From positions 3,038,001 through 3,102,000 of the forward strand of contig JAAONU010000123.1 of NCBI GenBank assembly GCA_012932295.1: a stretch of 64,000 bases of DNA, read 5' to 3'. Under the pieces are notes generated by a model that had not been told where the DNA came from, made no database searches, and saw nothing but the letters and a program-made list of their open reading frames with translations. This stretch comes from Cyclina sinensis. Lineage: Eukaryota; Mollusca; Bivalvia; Venerida; Veneridae. Of this stretch, positions 54,281-64,000 are shown one piece after another (position 1 is the first letter of the stretch; each line of letters begins with the position of its first letter). A program made the position numbers and the translations under genes.

Positions 54281-56162
54281 GGCGTGTTTTCTGTTTTTCG
54301 GTTTCTGAAACAAATGATTGTTCTGTGAGAAGGAAGTCACCATCTTGAAAAAATACAAGATAATCGTAAAAATGAAATAATATTCATATTGAAAAATTTA
54401 CACTCACTTATAACATAATGTCAAGATAAATTCACTACAAAAACTTTTCAGTTATGAGTGACCTACCTATAGATATTTTCCGAAATAATTTTATCGCACA
54501 TGTGCTGTTATTTGCTTCAAACTTTTGAATGTTTTCTTTTACTTGAAAGTAGTGCCGACTATATACCCATATTGGTCTATTTTTAGACAGGCTTTTAGAT
54601 AAGACTTTTCCTGTTATCTTAACAAAAGACCCTGTTTACGCATATCAAGTGCGTGGGCATAAAACCACTTTGTACAGATAATAGCTGGTATTTAGGCACT
54701 ACTATGCCGTCACTTATATCGGTGCGGAATTAATTTCAATGTCGTTGCTTTGAAAAAAAAAATGTTACTACAGTATACGTTTTATATACATCGCATATGT
54801 CACTAACATTCGTGTATCCATTTTCTTTTGTTTTCCGTACTTTATTTCCGTTTATAAATTAGTTTTTATTCTGCTCTGGTTATATAGGGTTCACTATGGT
54901 CTGTATGAAGTTAAATCTTTACCTGGACTAGACCTTTCCGAGAGAAACGCTGCACATGCTTGGATTGGAGTCAGATTGTTGGGCTTTTACTAAGAGCAAG
55001 TAAACTGTTGTTTTTTTCTTTTTCTGACGGACAAAGGTAGCAGTCGTTTCTATATAGAAAGACAGAAAGAAATTACATAATATTCGACACTGAATGATTT
55101 TTGCTGGAGGGAACCTCGCTTAAAGATAAATTCATTATCTAGACCCTTAAAATAATGTGGGTAAATAACGTTGATAAGATTATGTCAAAGTGAAATATGA
55201 TAATTTTATGTTGTTTTTCAGAGGTGCTTGTCTAATCTCCTTTCCGCAAGCAAGTGGTTTCTTAAATTAAGCAGCAAACTTCCCTAGATCTTACCTGTGT
55301 ATATCATTCCTACCATGTGCTGACGAGTTTATCAAAACCGTGACTGATTTATTAGTCAATGTTCGCTCGTCTCAAAAGTAGTGTACGTTTACTATACATT
55401 TGATGGCTATCTATGGTTAAGTCCGGATAGAAAGGAAGAAAAAAACCCCGACCTAACTGTTTTGAAATATTTTAACCGGATCCAGTTTTCAGTTACAGAT
55501 TTTTCTTTGAATAATACAGTTGGGGTTTTAATATAAAGAAACCCCGAAATATAGCATGCTTTATGTTTAATAAAATCGCAAAATAACCTCTGTCACAGGG
55601 TGGGTTGATTGTGACGTCAATGTTTCTACTTGATTTACACAGTTCATGTTTGCTTCTTCATTTTAGGTCACAATCAATCTTTAAAACACCATCCCCACAC
55701 TGTACTGCCCCCGCCCCCACCCGACCCCCACTGTAGTATTTTTTTCGATAACCTTTGTTATACACGTATTGTCTATTTTGTCTATTTGATACGAAATGGG
55801 AAGCGTAGATTTAACTAAAAGTATTTTCATTATAATTTGTAGTTACAATGAATACTTTGTGTATGACAACGACGTAAGTTATGACCATCCCTGTATTTCA
55901 GCGAGCTTTAATAAAGTCACATTGAAATGTTTCTTTATTTCTCACTCTTTATCGTGAATATAATCAGGCTGAAAGAAATGGCTTGTTATTTATGTATGCT
56001 GTTTTCTGTGCACGCGTTTACATAATTTTGCCTTTCAAAACAGTGAAATATGTTGCTTAGATTGTTTTCCTCTGTGTTTTTTTTTTAAAATTGAGTAAAT
56101 GCTCAATATAAAGTGACTCTTAAATCTTTTATATGACTATACACCCAGAAGAGCTTTTCAAA

Positions 56163-56375
56163 AAGTATCTTCTTACGTCTGTAAGAAGACACTTTTAAAT
56201 AACTATTATCCTCGGCGTGATATATTACTGTCAGTGATATATAATCGCTAAAATGTACGGTGTTCTGTTTGGGCCAGTTAAAAACCGTACATTTCAGCTT
56301 TTTATATATCACTGACAACAATAAATTAACGTCGAAGGTAACAGTTATTTAAAGGTATCTTCTTATAGACGTAGA
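56163..56375. repeat. Foldback element with ~72 bp arms
   Basis: Arms 56191-56261 and 56284-56356 are imperfect reverse complements, sharing TTTAAATAACT, GTCAGTGATATATAA and AATGTACGGT. The loop is 22 nt. TCTTCTTAC/GTAAGAAGA hairpins sit at the outer ends. Confidence 0.8.
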
Positions 56376-57170
56376 GGCGTCAAGTAGGAGTGAACTTGAT
56401 TGGGAAACTGCACCTTGTATATCCCGTAAAAAAATTAACGCCGAATTCCCCCTCCCCACCCCCAAAAATGACGAATTGGGCAAATGGAGAAAAAAAACGT
56501 ACAACACGCTAAGTAAACGGACCAATATATTTTATAGTAAAACGAATTGAAAGAAATTAATTGGCTCATACGGCTGCTAAGACATTACATCTTAACCCTC
56601 ATATTATTAATATCTTCAAGAAAGTCTTTGCTTTTCAAGATTATTCGTGAGAATGACAACCTGCCTAGGTGACTTTTGTGTTTCGTCGATATCAAAATGT
56701 ACAATAACGCATCTAATACATTATTGTTTTTGATTTTCGTTATACCTGAGACATTTGCAGAACTATTAGTGTCATTTAATACTGAAAAGAAGCAGATAAG
56801 GTATGATTGAGACAAGTTTTATAAGGTAACACCAGGGTTACCTCGGTGTTTCATTCACAAAATCGGCGTTACCTCATAAAAGTTCCTGAATCTATTTTTA
56901 GAATAAACATTTCTCAAATAACACTTGCATATTATTCAGGTTGTAATGTATGAGTTGACTTGTGAGTCATCAAGTTCAGATATTTATGAGTGCTTTTTTT
57001 AAAGTTATGCAATCTGATTCTATGTAAAAGCTGTAAAAACAGAAGTCAAAGAACATATAAATGACATACTTAAGTAAACAGCTTAAGAAAATCTGGCTCT
57101 TGATGTCTATGATACCTGGGCCTTAATTGAGAGGGATTGGGCACTCGAAAATTGCGAAAATATGGTGTCG

Positions 57171-57200
57171 CGCGCATGCGCAGTCGTTTCTTTATAAATA
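57171..57200 (+). promoter_or_regulatory. NRF1-type palindrome next to a TATA-like box
   Basis: CGCGCATGCGCA (57171-57182) fits the NRF1 consensus YGCGCAYGCGCR exactly. TATAAATA follows at 57193-57200. No gene is seen immediately downstream, so promoter function is only a possibility. Confidence 0.35.
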
Positions 57201-57918
57201 CCTTAATGGCGGATAGTATATGTTGTTGCTTATACGACAGTATAATCAAATGCTGAAAAAAAAAAACTTACAGTAAGAAATTAGTACGAATTCTAGCCGA
57301 ATTAGTAAACAAATATTCTCATATTGTTTCTCGGGCCTGATGATACATTGCAAGTGTATTAAAGTCATGTTCCTTGGCTGTTTTTAATTTTTTTGGTACA
57401 ATTATACAAATTTTCACTTTTTAAAGAAGAAAAAAGTACTTCGTTGAAATACAAAACAAATGTGAAAAAAATTGACTAGTCACTAAAATATAATGTGAAA
57501 TAATCCAAGTACCTTGGTGTTACAAAGTGTCACCGGGCCACTCATTTTGAATAGAAAACATCAAAAGGATCGACAGATGAAAAGAACGTGTATTTTTCTC
57601 AGACAGCTACGCTCCTGCAATACATGACAGTGACAGAAGTAATAACAAAACAATACGATTTCTGGGATTTGGCACTACAAATACATGACAGAAACGACTC
57701 TTCAACAAGATACATATTTATATAACAAAAAGACCTTATAACCAGCAGATATATGAATTATTTTTATAGGTTTCACTTTTCAACAAACACTGTGATACAA
57801 CTGTTTTATTATTTGAAATTTATAGTATATATTTACATAGATATTATACATTACCCATTGATATATGTTTATACATGTACTTCATAAGATACAGGTACAC
57901 GTATTTTCCTCTAAAGTG

Positions 57919-57993
57919 TCTTCTTACAGACGTTAAGACGGCTTCGCCTCGGACAAACTGGTTGTTTGTCTAAGCGAACCGTCTGTAAGAAGA
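57919..57993. repeat. Inverted repeat ending in TCTTCTTACAGACG
   Basis: TCTTCTTACAGACG (57919-57932) is mirrored at 57980-57993, with further pairing of GGACAAAC and GTTTGTC near the centre. The ends match the outer hairpin of the foldback at 56.2 kb. Confidence 0.8.
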
Positions 57994-59889
57994 AAAACAT
58001 GTACTGTATCGATTACATAATAATATAGGTTTTACCCACAAATATTACCACGTGCTCTTTTGTTTTAAACTTGGTGAAAATATAACTGCACTTCTTTGTT
58101 AACTCATGCAAATGTGAGAGGTCAAGGATCTATCAATAACACATATTCTTGTGATTTTTTTTCTGAAAAAAGCTTTACAAAAACTAGAAAATTAGATTAT
58201 AAAATAAGATATGAAATGGTCTTTAGTGTAGAAGGCAGTCAATTTTCAAAAATGAATAAACCTATGTTAAAATGTAAACATGTTTCCTTTTATTTGCTTC
58301 TTGTTTGGGAAGTGAAAGCAGTTTTTTCTCGAAATAGATCACCCAACCCGAACCTTAGACACATGAATGACACATTTTCTTGTATACCTTGTTTTTTTTT
58401 TCTTTGGATATTTATTTCATTCACAGACATTTTGATATTGAAATCGTTTTAGTACTGCGTGTTTATGCTCGAGATGTATGCTTTAGTACTGTGTGTTTAT
58501 GCGTTGAGTTTGATTACTGCCTGTTTATACGCCGTCGATGTTTGCGCCAAAATAATCTGACGTGGGAGTGTAAGATAATGATATCTTAGACCGATAAAGC
58601 CGGGTATCTCGAAAAACTATGTAAGTATGGTAATAGTTTCCGCAAAATAAAGGTGATTTTAGGATCTACTTAAAAAAAAGTGTATCCAGTAGATAAAATA
58701 GTAATTTTGTCTATCATGTTTTTTTCTTTAAAAATCACTCATTACGAAAATGACTTACGTTTCATGAAAGTTATGATATAATCTGCTCGGTGTGATTTTG
58801 AACTGACACTGTTTTACTCGTTTTCTGACTTATCTTTTACCTGACATTTATATTGAGAGGACAAATATCTTCAGCAAGTTTTTTTTTATTTTATTTTTAA
58901 ATCTTAAATAGGTAAAACGTACTTTTTTCGTTATTTTCTCAATAGAATGTGATTGAAAATAACGTGCACCGTTTTTAAACGAAACAAATTAACATTACAT
59001 TACAGTACAGTTCTGTACTGTGTAGTAAAGTATTGTATGTACAGTCACCAAAACTGTTTTTATCATTGGAGAACACGCCTACATAAGACTAGCTGTCGCA
59101 AATATTCCTTTAGAATTTCATGTCCCAGAATGGCGCCAGGCACCGCCTTTAAAATGACTAAAATGACTCTGTTGTAAGCTCCATTCTCGTCATAAAAGTG
59201 TCGCCTCTCGTGTGAACATACAGTCCACTTGACTTGTGATGTATAGACGTTGCCGTAACACCAAACCCACTTCTGGTCACTTCTGAAAACACCTCTGCAA
59301 AACTATGATCCACCATACGTCCCATGAACTAGCACACTTCCGCTTTTTAGTCATGGTTCCGATTTACCATGTTGTCGCTATGTAGTATTGGACCGCTACA
59401 AAATTCGTCTACAAAACTCTTTCTGAAACATAATTATGATTGTCTATCGCCGTTACATTTTCAGTATCAGTAGAAACCATTATTTTGTAATATTCTGAAG
59501 AATCAAACTTTTCAGAAATTGAAGGGGAATCAACATTACTATAGACCGTTGATAAACTGCATCTCCCATTCGTGCAAGCCATCCAGTTAATTTGTGCCGA
59601 TCACATTTCAAAGAAAAAGTCATTAACAGGATTTTCCAAATCCGGCGAAAGTTTAAACAGACCATTAAACATGTCCTCATCAATTCTCTCGAATGATACT
59701 GGTACATGTTAAACAAATGAAAATGCTTTGGATTGGCACCCATTTTCAAAAAAAAAAATGTATCCAGTATTGATAAGCCGTCATTTGAACTATATCTTTT
59801 TGCATAAGGCTTTCAGGATTTGGACCGTTTTTCTGAAAGCTGACTTCACTCGCCGTTGCCATGAAGTTATGAATGTACATGTGATTCGT

Positions 59890-61720
59890 CACTTATTTCA
59901 GAAATTAGTTTATTGAAAAAGTGAAGATTTGCTATTCAAACTGAGAATCTATAATTGAAATTGAGTCTTTTCGTAAATGTTTGAACATCTTAGAAAAGAT
60001 GAAGAAATTAGCATGTAAACCTGTTGTTCAAATTGCGATTATTGGAACATTAATTATCATAATCATCAACATCACTATCGCCATTATCATCGGCACTTCA
60101 CCTTCTTCAGTAGTTCCATTATTATTTTGCTATACTTACTTTAGCAATGGAATTCAATCATCAGTGACAAAACTCACCATTCTCGACGTCACCACCACCA
60201 TTTATGAGTTCGTACTATAATGAGAAAGAATCTTCGAACGATTAAAATTTTAATATTTAATGTTCGTCGATGGCCAAGGAGGATTGGCAATCCAAGATAA
60301 AGGAGAATGACGAAAGAAGGGCCCGCTTACAGGTACGTTAACATTGACATATTCTATTTTGCTTGCGATGCTTTTCATTAGTTAGTTGTCTTTTTGTACC
60401 TAGTTTTTCAGAAGTATTTTTTTTTCATTATAGGTGAGCAAATGGCAAGTATCCACCAGAATGGCATTGTCGACAGAAATAGTCAAAAAAATATGTATGT
60501 GCGTAGGCTATATTTGCATGTAGTTATTTGACAACAAATTGTTATCAGATAATGATTAATACATTCAAACACTGAAAACTAGTATGACAGTGAGTCTGAC
60601 CTATGTGGTCGCGGACACTGTAAGCGTTCTCATTGTTATCCCTAATTAAACTGTCAAGGAAGAATGCAAAGCTACAAAAGCACCATAACGCCATAAAAGA
60701 GAAACTTGAAGAGGTAGAAGGAAGTCACGTGGTGTTGGTAACGAAAATGGAAACATAACGTTAAGTTAATAACGATCAGAGGGAAACAATTACGAGGCTG
60801 GAATCTGAAATTGATAAAAGAAACTCAAAGGAAGGGATAAAATGTTAATGGCGTGCAAGAAAAGGTGATAAAGGTGAAAAATAAACAGGAATAGAAAGAC
60901 ATATATGTTCTTGGTGTAGAAAGCAGATTAGACGCGACACGAGAAAATTTGAAGGATGCCGAAGAGGAAAACCTAAGTACTGCTTAGAACTCAAAAACCT
61001 GCATTATAATGTAAACTATGTATGCAGGCCGCTTTAAGCAAAAACGAATTGGGTCTTACACGCTATCACTCCAGGAAATATAATCAGTTTTGGGAAAAGA
61101 TTCAGCTCATTTCTTTGAATATGAAAACTCATACACTCCTCTTTCTTTCCATTTTTCGGTTGGTGTGTTTGCTTTTATCTATATGATTAATATATTTATT
61201 TTATATGAAACCGGCAAGTTTACCTTTGAGAATGTTAAATTTACAAAATCATTATCAATTATTTCATCCCCTTAGTAGATTGTTTTTCTTGTCGAATTGC
61301 TTACAAGAATTTTAATTATGTCTCATTCAAAGTTGTATGAAGATTCGGTTCAGTAGTTTTCTTTGATGTTTTTCATTTTGTATCCTGTTCTTTTTTTTTT
61401 GAACAGTTTGTCTATAGTATCGAGCTGAATTTAAATACGTTATCTTTTTTGCGCCATAGCTGTTATAAAAGATAATTAATTCTTAATATAAGTTATATTC
61501 TGTTATCTTTAAATTCATCCTCATTACCAGTTGTTCGTCTCTGTTAATCGACTTGGTTTAATCTGGTTCTGAACTGAGCTTTTTTAAACTTATTTCAGTG
61601 ATAAAGGTGAACAGTTAAAAATAGCAGTGTCTTCTCAGAACTATTTAAATGTAGCAACAAATCCTATATTCTCCCTAAGAAACAACCATTTTTTTCGAAT
61701 AACCCGATTGATAGCAAGGC
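59890..61720 (+). repeat. Segmental duplicate of 48060-49950 (direct orientation)
   Basis: Intron 2 tail, exon 3, intron 3, exon 4 and about 740 bp of 3' flank of the acidic CaaX gene recur here in the same order and strand. The offset is about 11.8 kb. Shared phrases include TTGAAAAAGTGAAGAT, CCAAGATAAAGGAGAATGA, GAAGGAAGTCACGTGGTGTT and CAGTTGTTCGTCTCTGT. Confidence 0.9.
60262..61014 (+). pseudogene. Unprocessed pseudogene of the acidic CaaX gene (exons 3-4)
   Basis: The exon 3 remnant is 60262-60332 and keeps the GTACGT donor. Its acceptor AG is lost, and about 45 nt of the middle are deleted relative to 48425-48537. The exon 4 remnant is 60648-61014; its acceptor CAG is also lost, and stop codons and frameshifts interrupt the coiled coil. 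The last four codons before the stop, encoding CIIM, are still intact. Introns are retained, so this arose by DNA duplication and not retroposition. Exons 1-2 have no copy in the window. Confidence 0.88.
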
Positions 61721-62196
61721 TAGAATCAATGTTCCTGTACAAAAAACGGCAGGAATGTACGTTGCAGTTTAACCTTTAGCATACTCCAGAAATAATGCTT
61801 GTATCAACTTGCTGCAAACAGCCATACTCTGTGACAACCAGTCAATATATAGCATTATGTCTAACAGTTTTACTACTAAAAACAAGTTGAAATTTTGATT
61901 TCACATGCATGCTAAGGATCTCAGCTTCGTTAAATGGCGTACAAACTGTGTTTTCAGTCACATTTCACGCTTTTTAAACCATATCTTGCTCTTTTAAAAC
62001 TTAGATGTCCTCACAAACTGTTGTTTCAAATTATTTGATATCTAAATATCACTACCATTATCAATATCTAAAATATAGCTTTTAGTTTTAAAGAAGGTCT
62101 GCAATACAATATACATTTTTGACTTCTCGCTTAGTTATTTTCCCTTTTTATAGGGGGAGTAACCACTTTGTGGAGTTTGATTAAAGGACCCTCCAA

Positions 62197-62233
<37 letters not shown>

Positions 62234-62290
62234 CAATAATTCCCTTTTTTTTAAAGTCAGTCTGTCTTAATAAGGACTTTAAAAAACAAG
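61721..62290. other. Spacer with (TC)n microsatellite
   Basis: A run of about 15 TC dinucleotides lies at 62199-62229. No gene is seen. Confidence 0.6.
62199..62229. repeat. (TC)15 microsatellite
   Basis: Uninterrupted TC dinucleotides. Confidence 0.95.
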
Positions 62291-62299
62291 CTGGCTGCT

Positions 62300-62610
62300 T
62301 AAAAAAGCATCCAATGGGTTAAGCCAAATAATTGAATTTTGCATTTGATCACACCTTGGTGAAATATTTTTTGCGATATTGGAAGTTGTCTTCTTGCTTC
62401 TTCTATTGCAATATACATGTATAGCATTATAATTCTTTACAAGCACAAGATATAATGAATACACAATAAAATATAATCTTTGAGAACTCAACTACGATCA
62501 TCTATAATAGAAATAAAGTGTCGTAAATAGAGCTAAAAAGGGAAAATATTTAAAAGAGAACAGCATAACAATTTTATATTTTACAAGACTTTTATTTCCA
62601 GTGTGCACAC
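62300..62610. repeat. Dispersed repeat A, copy 2 (uninterrupted)
   Basis: Matches 37880-37978 plus 38812-39030 in order, without the ~830 bp insert found in copy 1. Confidence 0.75.
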
Positions 62611-62687
62611 ATTTGAAATGAAACCACTGTATTTTGCATATTTGTTGTCACATTTCAACATGTTGTCTATTTAAGACGACATCCTGC

Positions 62688-62950
62688 TGGAGCAGTGGTC
62701 CAGTGGTAACGCGCTGAACTGGAAATCTAGGGGTCGCGATTTCGCTCCCTGCTCCTCTACTAACATTACTTATTCTCTTTCGGTTGAGACATTAAACTGA
62801 GGTACGGCCTTGTATTAGTGCTATACACCGAGTATGGAAAAGAACCAGAGGTTTCATTCAAATAGGACGCTTTCTTGTCTTACACTAGCTCTCCATGGGG
62901 CGTCGGTCAAACGGTCAACAGGTACTGACGATGCAGAAACTCAAATACAG
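62688..62950 (+). mobile_element. tRNA-derived SINE, full copy 2
   Basis: The A-box-like TGGTCCAGTGG (62696-62706) is identical to copy 1. The head ends CTCCTCTACTAACATTAC, and the body carries TGCTATACACCGAGTATG, AAAGAACCAGAGGT and GGGGCGTCGGTCA, ending near GGTACTGACGATG. The B box is more degraded than in copy 1. Confidence 0.82.
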
Positions 62951-64000
62951 TAGATAGAGCAATACACGGTTAATTTAGCGACGCTGACATCGCCTGCTGG
63001 CATTAAATTATATTTTCTCAATTCTTAGGAATTGTTCAACTTGTTGACGTTCTACACTTTTACACAAATGAGGCTTCATTTTAAAATACCAAATCTAATA
63101 TTTTTGACTTTATCAAATGATTTTAGAAATGTGAAACATGTTTCTACGGCTAATCAGAAACCCCGCCCGCTACCCACCCCCTGAAAGTCTGAATTGTAAG
63201 TCTGTTTTAACGAGCAGTATATAAATTTCAATTTTATTGCTGTCTTTATTGAAAAAATATGTAAAATTATATGCAAATATATAAATTACAATCCATTTCT
63301 CTGTTAAATTTAAACACATCATTTACTAAAAACAAAGTGAAATATTTGCCAGTCACAATGAAACAATCAGATTCCATCATTCATTGGATGCAGTTTCACC
63401 CTTGCAAATAAAAAAAAATCAAATGATTGCACTTTTTTGAAAACTAAGGCCGAAAATGGGACCACAAATATGATCGCAGGATCGTAGATCTAGACGCTCT
63501 GCTGCATATTCATTTTCAATAGACGCCCTGTCGCATTTTGAAAACTCGCCACTATACTGGGTGATGCCCATAGGGTAACATACATAATTTGACGAGAAAG
63601 TATTGCTAACATTCGTAACACATAGATTGTAAAGTGTTAGAAGCGACAAAATTATTATTTGCTTTGAACAAGAACCAGTGCTTCACTGAATGGTTAGGAA
63701 CCTGAGGATCATTTGGTGCCAGTTTTCGATATACAATCGCATTAAAATAGAGAAGGTAAGGTATTAAATGGCGAGACGAGAGGTGCATATAGCAAGCCTT
63801 GCTGATACATTTCATTTTAAACCGTAAATGACATGTATAATACTGTGGATTGACTGTGTTCGTGGACCAGGTTCGCTTTCACCACAGATCCTAACAAAGG
63901 CGACATGGTAGCGATTCCAGAATATATTACAACGTCCTTGGAAGGGGTCTTAATTAAACAGTTTCATGAATGAGTTAACCACATTAAACAAGCGCGGGTC
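62951..64000. other. Non-coding end of window with repeat B copy 2
   Basis: 63445-63555 matches repeat B at 39150-39275 (GATCGCAGGATCG, GCTCTGCTGCATATTC, GAAAACTCGCC). I see no gene in the remainder. Confidence 0.5.

Larger units (their letters stand above)
54281..59880. other. Intergenic region with foldbacks, no gene seen
   Basis: No coding region is supported. It holds inverted repeats at 56163-56375, 56813-56883 and 57919-57993, and an NRF1-like palindrome with a TATA-like box at 57171-57200. Short frames, including 54-aa to 118-aa ones near 58.1-58.6 kb, lack splice context and are AT-driven. Confidence 0.45.

Noticed and set aside
57206..57256. Short ATGGCGGAT... open frame of 16 codons after a TATA-like box
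   Set aside because: It is too close to the TATA box to be in the resulting transcript, and no donor site or continuation was found.
59981..60220. 79 aa hydrophobic open frame with Ile-rich stretch
   Set aside because: It is the translation of ATT/ATC simple sequence that also occurs, frame-broken, in the parent copy at 48.2 kb.
62688..62760. Possible functional tRNA gene
   Set aside because: A and B boxes are present but the arms do not pair, and the same head is joined to a SINE body at 39306.

Overview
The window is nuclear DNA from an animal, most likely a bivalve mollusc. It is AT-rich and intron-rich. It carries several repeat types that I know as common in bivalve genomes: TTGACCTTGA-type arrays, elements ending in TTTTAGCTCACCTGAGC, a small piggyBac-like element with an internal hairpin, and tRNA-derived SINEs. 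The species assignment is an inference, because no rRNA or mitochondrial marker is present.

Layout. 1-9.5 kb is non-coding and dominated by a ~3.9 kb array of ~150 bp repeats. 9.56-14.89 kb (+) holds a complete seven-exon NAA10 gene, the catalytic subunit of the NatA N-terminal acetyltransferase. 15.7-18.7 kb is transposon-derived, including a 2.76 kb element with 18 bp inverted termini. 18.7-34.2 kb has no gene I can support, only small repeats and a MITE. 34.2-37.6 kb (-) is a complete Bicaudal D dynein adaptor gene with two coding exons. 37.9-39.6 kb is a nest of dispersed repeats: a LINE fragment, SINEs, and a repeat seen again at 62-63.5 kb. 42.0-49.2 kb (+) is a four-exon gene for an unrecognised acidic coiled-coil protein ending in a CaaX prenylation box. 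50.8-53.05 kb is a minisatellite. 54.05-54.28 kb (-) encodes a small secreted cationic cysteine-rich peptide whose core resembles CART peptides. 59.9-61.7 kb is a decayed direct duplicate of the 3' half of the acidic CaaX gene. The rest is intergenic DNA with foldback elements.

The genes do not form a pathway. NAA10 and BicD are conserved housekeeping genes. The acidic CaaX gene and the cysteine-rich peptide are the least familiar loci. The most notable non-genic structures are the ~150 bp array, dense in TCAAGGTCA-type nuclear-receptor half-sites, and the duplicated pseudogene. Exon boundaries were set by hand from GT/AG sites, frame continuity and, for NAA10 and BicD, remembered family sequence. 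Nothing was aligned computationally.
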